Assembly: GCF_003349955.1 (NCBI RefSeq)
Contig: NZ_QLKQ01000013.1
Coordinates: 1-64,000 of the forward strand
Reading direction: 5' to 3'
Source of the DNA: Azospirillum brasilense
GTDB lineage: Bacteria; Pseudomonadota; Alphaproteobacteria; Azospirillales; Azospirillaceae
DNA: 64,000 bases
Shown here piece by piece: positions 10,069 through 16,968 of the stretch. Every line of letters begins with the position of its first letter. Positions within the stretch are counted from its first letter, which is position 1. The position numbers and the translations under genes are program-made. The notes under the pieces are model-generated. The model saw only the letters and a program-made list of their open reading frames with translations, was not told the DNA's origin and searched no databases.

Positions 10069-10606
10069 GCGCTAGTCCCCGATCGGATGCCCGGGTGGAT
10101 CTCCGGGAAGTTCTTGATTTCGCAGACGCAAAAAAGGAATTTGCAAAAACCGCGCCGGTCCCCGCTTTCCTGCGCATGCTGGGCTGTCTTGATGAAGAGA
10201 GTGTTAATCCGTGGGCAGAAATTGCCCAGTGCCCGGCAAATTGTGCCTACCGGTGCGCGCCTGCAACGTTCCTTTGCCGACCGGCGAGCGAGAAACGGCG
10301 AAGCGTTTCTCCACGAAAGCGCGGCCGTCCGATCATTTCCAAGGCAAGCAATTAAAAGTTACCTCGAAAGAAGGAATGATTTGCGCGCGTATACCCATTC
10401 TCTTTCTATGGTTTGTTTGGGCGTAGGTAGTAAATATTGCAACGGTGGTTGACTTTACGACCTCGGCGTCATAGCTGAGTTGCAATGGTCGCTTATCCGA
10501 TACCAAAAAGATCGTGGCACAAGCGCGTTGGAATCTTTCCAACGCAAAACCGAATGTTGCTTCGCGCGATATGGGGCTTTGCCACCGTTGCCGATGGGGG
10601 AATACC
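10069..10606. other. Divergent intergenic region fliF / XRE regulator
   Basis: This 538-base gap lies between the divergent fliF and XRE genes. It is less GC-rich than its surroundings and shows no convincing coding frame. It holds a candidate sigma54 promoter for fliF (10142-10157, minus) and a possible sigma70-type pair for the plus-strand regulator (TTGACT at 10449, 17-base spacer, TAGCTG at 10472). The T-rich and A-rich stretches at 10130-10150 and 10340-10440 fit a regulatory region. Confidence 0.6.
10142..10157 (-). promoter_or_regulatory. Candidate sigma54 (-24/-12) promoter of fliF
   Basis: Read on the minus strand the site is CGGCGCGGTTTTTGCA. It has the GG at -24 and the GC at -12 separated by exactly ten bases, as required for RpoN promoters (consensus TGGCAC-N5-TTGCA). 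It lies about 75 bases upstream of the fliF ATG. The operon itself encodes FlbD, a sigma54 activator, so autoregulation is possible. The -24 half has one mismatch in the GGCAC core. Confidence 0.55.
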
Positions 10607-11131
10607 GTGAAAAGACGTGGACGTGAGAAGAAGGAAGGCCTCAACGAGGTCGATGTGTTTGTTGGGCAGCGCCTGCGCGAGTTGCGCATGCTTGCCGGTT
10701 TGAGTCAGAGCGACGTCGCGTCGGCTTTGGGGCTGACCTTCCAGCAGCTTCAGAAGTACGAACGTGGCTTCAACCGGGTTTCGGCCAGCCGGCTGTTCAA
10801 GCTGGCGCAGTTCTTCCGGGTCCCGGTCTCCGTCTTCTTCGAAGGGCTGGAGGAACGCCACGCCGCCCAGGAGGCGGGCACCGCCAGTCCGCAAACGGAG
10901 GAGTCGGAGGGCACGCTGCGGTCCCGCGAGGCGCTGATGCTCGCCCGCTACTTCCAGAACATCCGGGACCCGGAGATCCGCGGGGCGATCCGGGAGTTGG
11001 CCGAACGCTGCGCCGACCAGGCCGACGGCGCTGGCGACCCGCCCCTCGGCGAGGATGTGGGAGGTGTCGATCCGCAGGCCGCGCGGGGCCGCCGCGGGCG
11101 CGGTGCCAGCCACAGCGTCGGACAGGCGTGA
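10607..11131 (+). CDS. XRE-family (Cro/CI-type) transcriptional regulator
   Basis: 174 residues from a GTG start at 10607, chosen because GATGGGGG lies just upstream; a longer frame begins at 10514. The helix-turn-helix spans about residues 18-72 (VGQRLRELRMLAGLSQSDVASALGLTFQQLQKYERG, then VSASRLFKLAQFFRVPVSVFFEG). This is the cytosolic HTH_3 type widespread in alphaproteobacteria. The C-terminal half carries charged, Ala-rich sequence and a short conserved-looking segment (SREALMLARYFQNIRDPEIRGAIRELAE). The last 35 residues look unstructured. It is divergent from the flagellar operon, so it may regulate it, but nothing direct shows that. Confidence 0.85.
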   Translation: MKRRGREKKEGLNEVDVFVGQRLRELRMLAGLSQSDVASALGLTFQQLQKYERGFNRVSASRLFKLAQFFRVPVSVFFEGLEERHAAQEAGTASPQTEESEGTLRSREALMLARYFQNIRDPEIRGAIRELAERCADQADGAGDPPLGEDVGGVDPQAARGRRGRGASHSVGQA

Positions 11132-11341
11132 GGCGCGGGCGGGGTGGCCCAGGGGCACGGCTCCATGCGGCTTACCCGCCCGGTTTCCTGAGGGGTATCG
11201 CCGGCCCTGCCAAATCTATGGCAGGGTCATGGCGGGTTCTGCGTCCCGGTCGCTTCACGCCCCCTGAGAAGCGTCCAGGCTCCAAGCACGCCGGCTCCAG
11301 GCGCGGCGGTCGACGCATAAAGTCCGGCCGATGCGCCGGGC

Positions 11342-11381
11342 CAAAAGGAAAAAGCCAGCAACCCGTCGGGGTTGCTGGCTT
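11342..11381 (-). terminator. Intrinsic terminator after tRNA-Ala
   Basis: On the minus strand a 13-bp stem (AAGCCAGCAACCC pairing with GGGTTGCTGGCTT) with a 4-base loop is followed by TTTTCCTTTT. It begins 6 bases after the CCA end of tRNA-Ala, so it ends the tRNA-Leu/tRNA-Ala transcript. Confidence 0.85.
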
Positions 11382-11386
11382 CATGA

Positions 11387-11462
<76 letters not shown>

Positions 11463-11474
11463 ACTTATGATCAG

Positions 11475-11495
11475 ACCAACACAAGAAGTGTTGGT
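11475..11495 (-). other. Hairpin joining tRNA-Leu 3' end and spacer
   Basis: ACCAACAC and GTGTTGGT form a perfect 8-bp stem around a 5-base loop. The ACCA of the tRNA-Leu 3' end takes part in the stem. There is no T-run, so it is more likely a processing element in a tRNA-Leu/tRNA-Ala co-transcript than a terminator. Confidence 0.5.
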
Positions 11496-11578
11496 GCGCT
11501 TGGAGGGACTCGAACCCCCACGGCCTTTCAGCCACTAGGACCTGAACCTAGCGCGTCTACCAATTCCGCCACAAGCGC
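11492..11578 (-). tRNA. tRNA-Leu (CAG)
   Basis: An 87-nt class II tRNA on the minus strand starts GCGCTTGTGGCGGAATTGGT. It has a long variable arm and an encoded CCA. The anticodon stem CTAGG/CCTAG encloses the loop TTCAGGT, giving CAG. It lies 29 bases upstream of tRNA-Ala, probably in one transcript. Confidence 0.95.
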
Positions 11579-11931
11579 ATCGTCTGCTCTTTGTCCCGCG
11601 TCCCTTGGGGCGACGCGGGAGCGCTGATATAGCCGCGCCGCCGGCGGCACTCAAGCGAAATCGTTCGGGGCAATCATTTTTCGAGGCGATCATTTTTTCG
11701 GGGCGTCCCCGCTCCCTTCGATGCACCCCGGGCACGCCGGACGCTACGACTTTCCCCCTTTCGCGCGGGGCGGGCGCCGTCGCTATGTTCTGTGTGCCCC
11801 AAGGGCGTGTGCCTCCCTGTTTTGCACCTCAAGGGCCCGCCGTTCAGCAGGACGGCGGGCCGCTTTCTTGTCCGGGCGCCCGAGCCAGCCCACAGGGGTC
11901 GGCCTATAGGGGCCAGCCCACAGGGGCCAGC
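11579..11931. other. Intergenic region with possible small RNA and repeats
   Basis: No coding frame is convincing in these 353 bases. A strong hairpin (GCCCGCCGT / ACGGCGGGC, around 11840-11865) is followed on the plus strand by CGCTTTCTTG. It is preceded by a pyrimidine-rich stretch with CCTCCC and CACCTC motifs, which gives a small-RNA-like architecture. From 11885 to 11941 an imperfect tandem repeat of the type CAGCCCACAGGGGCC occurs about four times. Confidence 0.45.
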
Positions 11932-11941
11932 CTACAGGGGG
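11885..11941. repeat. Imperfect 15-16 bp tandem repeat
   Basis: Four degenerate copies of a unit like GGCCAGCCCACAGGGG run up to the stop codon of the hybrid histidine kinase. Copies differ at one to four positions. Confidence 0.7.
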
Positions 11942-14820
11942 AGACGCTCGCCGGTCGCGCCGGTCACAGGCTTCGCCGACGCCGCCTGTTTCGCCATGGC
12001 GCGGTCCAGAACGCGCCGGAGCTGGCGCGGCGTCACCGGCTTGCGGACCACCTCCAGCCCGTGCGCGGCGGCGTCCATCTCGCATTCCGGGCCGGCCTCT
12101 CCGGTCAGGATCACCGCGGGCACGTCCCGTCCGGCCATGGCGCGGACGCGCACCACCGCTTCCGTGCCTACGCGCCCTTCGCGCAGGCGGTAATCGACCA
12201 GCATCACGTCGGGCAGGCGCCCGTCCGCTTCGATCTTCGCCACCGCCTCGTCGGTGGAACCGGCGATCCGCACCTCGTAGCCCCATTCGCGGAACATGTC
12301 GCGCAGCCCCAGCAGGACGATGGCGTCGTCGTCCACCAGCAGGGCGCGCAGGGCCTCTCCGCCGCCGGTGAAGGCGGAGGCGGCAACCGGCGGCGGCGCC
12401 GGCGCTGTCTCCACCGCGGCCAGCGGCACCGTGATGGCGAAGACGGACCCACGCTCCGGCTGGGATTTCACCTCCACGGGATGATCGAGGATCGCCGACA
12501 GCCGCTGCACGATGGCGAGGCCGAGGCCGAGGCCGCGCGCCCGGTCGCGTTCCGGGTTGTTGAGCTGGTGGAACTCCGCGAAGATGCGGGTCAACTGGTC
12601 GGGCGGGATGCCGATCCCGGTGTCGCCGACCTCGATCCGCACGTGGTCGCCCTGCACCCGGACGGTGATCTGCACCGCCCCGCGCTCGGTGTACTTGACG
12701 GCGTTCTCCAGCAGGTTGCGCACCATCCGGCCCAGCAGCACGCGGTCGCTGAGCACCGTCACCGCGCGGTCCTGCACGATGCGGAAGGCCAGCTTCTTGC
12801 TCTCCAGGATCGGCGCGTAGGATGCGGCGATCTCGTCCAGCAGGCTGTTGAGGGGGAAGGGCTCCACGCGCGGATCGACCGCCCCGGCGTCCAGCCGCGA
12901 CACGTCCAGCAGGCTGTCGAGCAGCCCCTTCAGCGTGTCCAGGCCGCGCTCCAGCATTTCCAGGCTGCGCTGCCCCTGCTCGTCGCGGATGAAGCGGTGC
13001 AGGATGCCGGTGAACAGGAACATGGACTGCATCGGCTGGCGCAGATCGTGGCTGGCCGCGGCGAGGAATTTCGATTTGGCGCGGTTGGCCTCGTCGGCTT
13101 CCTCCTTGGCGCGCTGCAGCGCCTGCTCCATCGCCTTGCGTTCGCCGACGTCGCGCAAGGTGCAGATCGCCAGGGCCGTTCGGCCATCGGCGCCGCGGAC
13201 CGGCGTGGCGCTGACCGACAGGGTCATGGCGGTGCCGTCGGGCCGGGTGTAGGGCATGTCCTCCTGCTCCACCGTCTCGCCCGTCCGCAGGGCGCGGGTC
13301 AGTGGGCAGCGTCCCTCGCCGAAGCAGGCGCCGCCGTTGCAGGTCCGCGTGCCGTCGCAGCCGCAGCCGGCGGCGGAAGGCGGCGGGCCGCCGAGGAGGC
13401 GGAGCGCCGTGTCGTTGACCCTGACGATCCGCCCGCTCGGCGCCTCGGCCACCAGCAGCCCGGAGGGCAGGTGATCCAGGATGGCCGTCAGCAGGCTGCG
13501 CTCCGCCTCAAGCTGCCGGGTCAGGAGCGTGCGTTCGTCCTCCAGGCGCCGGCGCTCCGTCGCGTCCCGGAAATAGAGGGCAAGGCCCTTGCGCGAGGGG
13601 AACGCGCGCACGGCGAACCAGACGCCGCTGCGCGGCCCCCGTGTCTCGAACTCCACCGCTTCGCGGTGCTCCATGGCCTGCTGCAGGGTCCGCCCGGATT
13701 CGCCGGCCATCAGCTCCGCAAAGGCCTGACGTCCGTTCCGGCCCACGGCGTCTCCGGAGTCGGGCAGAAGGGCCCGCGCCCGTTCGTTGACGAAGACGAC
13801 CCGCCAGGACCGGTCGAGTTCGGCCACGGCGTCCGTCGTGCTCTCCAGGACCGACGCCTTTTCGACCACCGTCTCCAGCATCCGCTCGCGCACGCGCAGG
13901 AACTGGCGCATCCCCCAGGCCGCCCCCAGGCAGGTGAGCAGGAGCACCCCGCCGAACAGCGCCAGCGAAAAGGCCATGGCGTCCCGGACCGGGCGCATCG
14001 CCGCGTCGCGGTCGATCCCGATGGCGATCATCGATTCGCCGGTGCCGGTGTCCAGGGGGGCGGAGACCACCATCCGCTCCACCCCGCCGGTCTCGAAGAC
14101 CGCGACCGACCGGGTCCCCCGCGCCGTGCGCATGGCCTGGAGCATGGGGGTGGGCAGGGGCTGCCCGATGGCCTCGGGCGCCTCCGGCAGGCGCGCCACC
14201 GCATGGCCCTGGCGGTCGGCGATCACCATCTCCATGCCCGGGGGCAGGGGGCGGTGGCCCAGATTCTCCTCCAGCCAGCGGGCGTCGAGAAGCACCGTCA
14301 CCACGCCGCCCAGGGGCCCGTCCAAGGGGCCGCCCGGCATGCCGTCCGGCGACGGGTAGGCCAGGCGGAAGGGCAGGATGGGGCGTTGGTTGGGGTCGCG
14401 CAGCCCATACTCGCCCATCGTCAGGGCGCCGGTGGCCAGCGCGTTCTGAAAGGTGCGGATGCCACCGAGATCGACGCCCAGCGAGACCGGGTCGGTCGCG
14501 CACCACACCCGGCCCTGCCGGTCGGCCACCTCCACCGACAGATAGGCGGGATAGCGGGCGCGCAGCCGGTCCATGGTCTGCTGGCAACCCGGCGGTCCCG
14601 CCTGCGGCACGCCGGATTCGACGATGGTCGCCAGCACCTGCCGCGCCTCTGCGGCGATGCGCTGCTGCTCGGCGTCGAGCAGGTCGAGAAGGCGCAGGGT
14701 GTCGTTGCGCACCTCGTTCTCCCGATCCTGCCACAGGCTGTGCTGCGTCATGAACTGGAGCACCGCGAGCGGCACCACGGCGGCCACGATCAAGAGAAAC
14801 AGACGCAGATAATGGGGCAT
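11932..14820 (-). CDS. Membrane-bound hybrid histidine kinase with two PAS domains and a receiver
   Basis: 962 residues from ATG 14820 (the frame stays open to 15159, so an earlier start is possible; no strong SD marks either). The order is: first helix at 3-23; an extracytoplasmic sensor of about 250 residues; second helix near 281-302; PAS1 and PAS2 (about 320-560); HisKA with HDLRQPM (about 590); HATPase with GTGESGIGI-like GDTGIGIPPDQ and GLGLGLAIVQ (about 763); and a C-terminal receiver with LLVDDDA and the phospho-Asp in VMLVDYRL (about 873). PAS2 carries a Cys-rich insertion, discussed in the findings. The partner regulator and the signal are unknown; no response regulator gene is adjacent. 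Confidence 0.9.
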   Translation of the reverse strand: MPHYLRLFLLIVAAVVPLAVLQFMTQHSLWQDRENEVRNDTLRLLDLLDAEQQRIAAEARQVLATIVESGVPQAGPPGCQQTMDRLRARYPAYLSVEVADRQGRVWCATDPVSLGVDLGGIRTFQNALATGALTMGEYGLRDPNQRPILPFRLAYPSPDGMPGGPLDGPLGGVVTVLLDARWLEENLGHRPLPPGMEMVIADRQGHAVARLPEAPEAIGQPLPTPMLQAMRTARGTRSVAVFETGGVERMVVSAPLDTGTGESMIAIGIDRDAAMRPVRDAMAFSLALFGGVLLLTCLGAAWGMRQFLRVRERMLETVVEKASVLESTTDAVAELDRSWRVVFVNERARALLPDSGDAVGRNGRQAFAELMAGESGRTLQQAMEHREAVEFETRGPRSGVWFAVRAFPSRKGLALYFRDATERRRLEDERTLLTRQLEAERSLLTAILDHLPSGLLVAEAPSGRIVRVNDTALRLLGGPPPSAAGCGCDGTRTCNGGACFGEGRCPLTRALRTGETVEQEDMPYTRPDGTAMTLSVSATPVRGADGRTALAICTLRDVGERKAMEQALQRAKEEADEANRAKSKFLAAASHDLRQPMQSMFLFTGILHRFIRDEQGQRSLEMLERGLDTLKGLLDSLLDVSRLDAGAVDPRVEPFPLNSLLDEIAASYAPILESKKLAFRIVQDRAVTVLSDRVLLGRMVRNLLENAVKYTERGAVQITVRVQGDHVRIEVGDTGIGIPPDQLTRIFAEFHQLNNPERDRARGLGLGLAIVQRLSAILDHPVEVKSQPERGSVFAITVPLAAVETAPAPPPVAASAFTGGGEALRALLVDDDAIVLLGLRDMFREWGYEVRIAGSTDEAVAKIEADGRLPDVMLVDYRLREGRVGTEAVVRVRAMAGRDVPAVILTGEAGPECEMDAAAHGLEVVRKPVTPRQLRRVLDRAMAKQAASAKPVTGATGERLPL

Positions 14821-15339
14821 TGCCAAGGAAATCTGATGAAGGAGGGATGGCCATTCCCCCGCCCGTGTGGGCTGAACCGGCGCGGGTGGCCGTTGCGACA
14901 GGGCCGTCGGCGGTGGATGTTCTTCAAACTCCACAGGGCGTTCATGCCACATGGGGGCGGAGATGCAACGATTAACGGCCCGCATAACTCCATTTTGCTT
15001 TGGCGCCGCGGCCCTCCTCGGCGGCGCTCTTCGGCGGCGTCCGGGACGGGAGCCAGCCCGAGCGCACGCCAATTCCAGGACGCCGGCGGCATCGCCGTGA
15101 CAACCGCCGACAGGCCGCCCCGCCGTTCCGGTCGTGCCCATGCGCGCCGCACATCCCAATCCGTCCGATCCGGAACGCGGATGGTCGCGCGATGCGTCGT
15201 GACGGCGGCCGACCTAACTGTTCCGAGCAATCCAGGGTCCCGTCCGCAACGAGCAATTTTCATGGCGCCGCTCGCATTCCCGTAATATTTCTCGATTGTA
15301 ATCGGAGCCCCCGCCACCGTCCTTCCGCGCGAGCCGATC
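14821..15339. other. Region upstream of the histidine kinase
   Basis: 519 bases. The kinase frame remains open on the minus strand to 15159, but the upstream residues show no membrane helix or conserved pattern and no SD. AT-richer patches (CGATTAACGGC near 14968, GTAATATTTCTCGATTG near 15284) are plausible promoter positions. Nothing else was recognised. Confidence 0.4.
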
Positions 15340-15528
15340 ATGCCGTGGAGCCGCAACCCCTCCTATCAGGCCATCACCTTGCTGCGCCGGCACAGCCGGG
15401 AATGCCGCGGGATGGAGACACGCGAGTATCTGGTCGCCGTTGAACGCCGGATGGTCGAACTCATTGATCTGGAGCGGCGGGAGGTCCGCGACGGGGCGGC
15501 GTCATCGATCCGTCAGGCGGCGGAATGA
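15340..15528 (+). CDS. Small hypothetical protein, 62 aa
   Basis: ATG at 15340 opens a 62-codon frame with strongly GC-rich third positions. The protein is basic and helical (residues 10-50 are rich in Arg, Glu and Leu, including EYLVAVERRMVELIDLERRE). No SD is obvious (GCGAGCCGATC precedes). No family was recognised. It lies upstream of the MarR gene with 117 bases between. Confidence 0.45.
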   Translation: MPWSRNPSYQAITLLRRHSRECRGMETREYLVAVERRMVELIDLERREVRDGAASSIRQAAE

Positions 15529-15645
15529 CCTCGACTTTCGTCATATTTCAGAACGGTAATGTCGTAAGCCGCTCCTGAAACACAACCGACACAGAGCGGT
15601 GTTAAAGGCCAAAGCGTCCTTCATAGACACGAGGCCGCCGCGTTC

Positions 15646-16128
15646 ATGGCTTTCCCGACCGACATGGCCGGCAACGATGGTGCCGACGGCAGGGAGGGCT
15701 GCGACGTCGCCCTTTGCACCGCCCCCGCCGAGTCCATTCACAGCCGCATCCGACGCGTTCACCAGCGCGCCACCGCAATGTTGAGCGAGGCTCTGACCGG
15801 CTTCAACCTGACGGCGCCGCAATGGGCGGCGCTGGCGGCGCTGCACCAGCACGGGCCGATGTCGCAGATCGATTTGGGGCGCAGCATCGCGATGGACCCG
15901 GCCACCATGCAGGGGGTGGTGGTGCGGCTGATCGACCGTGGCTACCTCCTGCGCAGTCCCGACAGCCTGGACCGCCGCCGCAACCTCGTCCGGCTGGCCG
16001 ACAGCGGGCGTCGGGTGGTGGAGGCGGCCGGACCGGCCATCGCCCAGGCGGAGGCCGAACTGACCGGACGCCTGTCGGCGGACGAACGGAACCGGCTGGC
16101 CGATCTGCTGGCCCGCCTGTGCCTGTGA
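15646..16128 (+). CDS. MarR-family transcriptional regulator
   Basis: 160 residues. The winged helix spans about residues 50-125: LTAPQWAALAALHQHGPMSQIDLGRSIAMDPATMQGVVVRLIDRGYL, then the wing SPDSLDRRRNLVRLADSGRRVVE with the typical D-x-R-R basic tip. The first 30 residues are variable, and a second ATG at 15664 could be the true start. MarR proteins bind palindromes as dimers and respond to phenolic or oxidative signals. There is no divergent or downstream operon target nearby, so the regulated gene is unclear. Confidence 0.85.
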   Translation: MAFPTDMAGNDGADGREGCDVALCTAPAESIHSRIRRVHQRATAMLSEALTGFNLTAPQWAALAALHQHGPMSQIDLGRSIAMDPATMQGVVVRLIDRGYLLRSPDSLDRRRNLVRLADSGRRVVEAAGPAIAQAEAELTGRLSADERNRLADLLARLCL

Positions 16129-16456
16129 GCCCCGGCACTTCCCCGGCGTTCCCGTCGAAACGGTGGGAGGGCCAATGGTCCGGGTTAGCCCGAGTTATGC
16201 ACATTCACCTGAACGGCGTCCTTGACTCTGCGAATGTTGCTTTTCTGTTTCCGCGGACTCGGTTGGAACGGTTGAAACCCGCCAAAGCCGGGCAATTCCG
16301 GCATTTCATCGGTGCCTGAAATTTAGGCAATTCGGTCAAGGTCGTGGATTCACGGCCGTGCTCACAGGTTGCCCCTGGATTCGCTCACAGAGTTACCCAC
16401 AGCTTCTGGGGATATCCCGATATTGCGGATAGAGTTGCCCGCTCTCCGCTCCATCC
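16129..16456. other. Convergent intergenic region containing repeat copy A
   Basis: 328 bases between the convergent MarR and secreted-protein genes. No coding frame was recognised. The stretch 16367-16431 is a 65-bp element that recurs at 52894-52958. Confidence 0.6.
16367..16431 (-). repeat. 65-bp dispersed intergenic repeat, copy A (DnaA-box-like core)
   Basis: About 80 % identical to 52894-52958 without gaps. The core reads TTACCCACAG...CTGGGGATA, an imperfect palindrome. TTACCCACA (16393-16401) differs at one base from the DnaA box TTATCCACA. It begins 26 bases after the stop codon of the minus-strand gene at 16457, the same arrangement as copy B. Confidence 0.75.
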
Positions 16457-16852
16457 TCAACCGATCACCCGCCATTGGCCGTCCGGGTCCAGGCAGGCCG
16501 TTCCGACGAGTGTCGCGGGGCGCCCGCCGACGACTCCCGGCATCTGGAAATCGCGGCAATAGCGCCCGCCGGGGCCGAGATAGGTGGGGGAGGTCCGGGT
16601 GGCCAATGGTGCCGCCGGAGCCGGTCGGGGGAGCGGCGCATAGACCACGGGCGGATAGACGGCGGGCGGATAGACGGCGGCGGGCGGCGGAACATAGACG
16701 GGGGGTGGAAAGCCGAAGGCCAGCGGCAGCGAAATGCTGAAGCCGAAGAAATTGCCTCCATGCCAGCCGCCGGCGAACACCGGAGCCGGAGCCATCAGAA
16801 GGACGGGCAGGAGCAGCGCGCACAGCCGCGCCGAAGCCGGGAAGGGGGTCAT
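16457..16852 (-). CDS. Secreted hypothetical protein, Pro/Tyr-rich
   Basis: 131 residues from ATG 16852, chosen for the SD GGAGG eight bases upstream; a longer frame exists. An N-terminal signal peptide (about residues 1-27, ending near VFAGG) is followed by a Pro/Tyr/Val-rich repeat (PPPVYVPPPAAVYPPAVYPP, residues 45-65). A C-terminal segment contains YCRDFQM and GTACLDPDGQWRVI. That tail, with two Cys and DGxWR, matches the short C-terminal motif of many alphaproteobacterial surface-antigen-like small proteins. It is probably periplasmic or outer-surface; function unknown. Confidence 0.75.
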   Translation of the reverse strand: MTPFPASARLCALLLPVLLMAPAPVFAGGWHGGNFFGFSISLPLAFGFPPPVYVPPPAAVYPPAVYPPVVYAPLPRPAPAAPLATRTSPTYLGPGGRYCRDFQMPGVVGGRPATLVGTACLDPDGQWRVIG

Positions 16853-16906
16853 CGGGCACCTCCGCCGCGGCGCGGGACGGGGCGCCGCCATAAGAAAGAT
16901 GGGTAC

Positions 16907-16939
16907 GAAAAAGGCGCCGTCGAGACGGCGCCTTTTTTA
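16907..16939. terminator. Bidirectional intrinsic terminator after the L,D-transpeptidase gene
   Basis: Stem GGCGCCGTC/GACGGCGCC with a 2-base loop, flanked by GAAAAA on one side and TTTTTTAC on the other. It lies 30 bases after the stop of the minus-strand gene at 16969 and upstream of the SD of the next minus-strand gene. Confidence 0.9.
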
Positions 16940-16968
16940 CGTTTGGCAATGCGTGCCCCTGCGCGGCG

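Noticed and set aside
10514..10606. Upstream extension of the XRE regulator from 10514
   Set aside because: It adds a Cys-containing stretch unlike the family and lacks an SD. The GTG at 10607 with GGGGG upstream is preferred.
11605..15285. 1226-codon plus-strand open frame antisense to the hybrid kinase
   Set aside because: The kinase on the minus strand has HisKA, HATPase and receiver motifs. The plus-strand frame is a GC-driven shadow.
16367..16431. Chromosome replication origin
   Set aside because: Only one DnaA-like box per copy is present. No DnaA-box cluster or AT-rich unwinding region and no typical origin genes (dnaA, dnaN, parAB) lie nearby.
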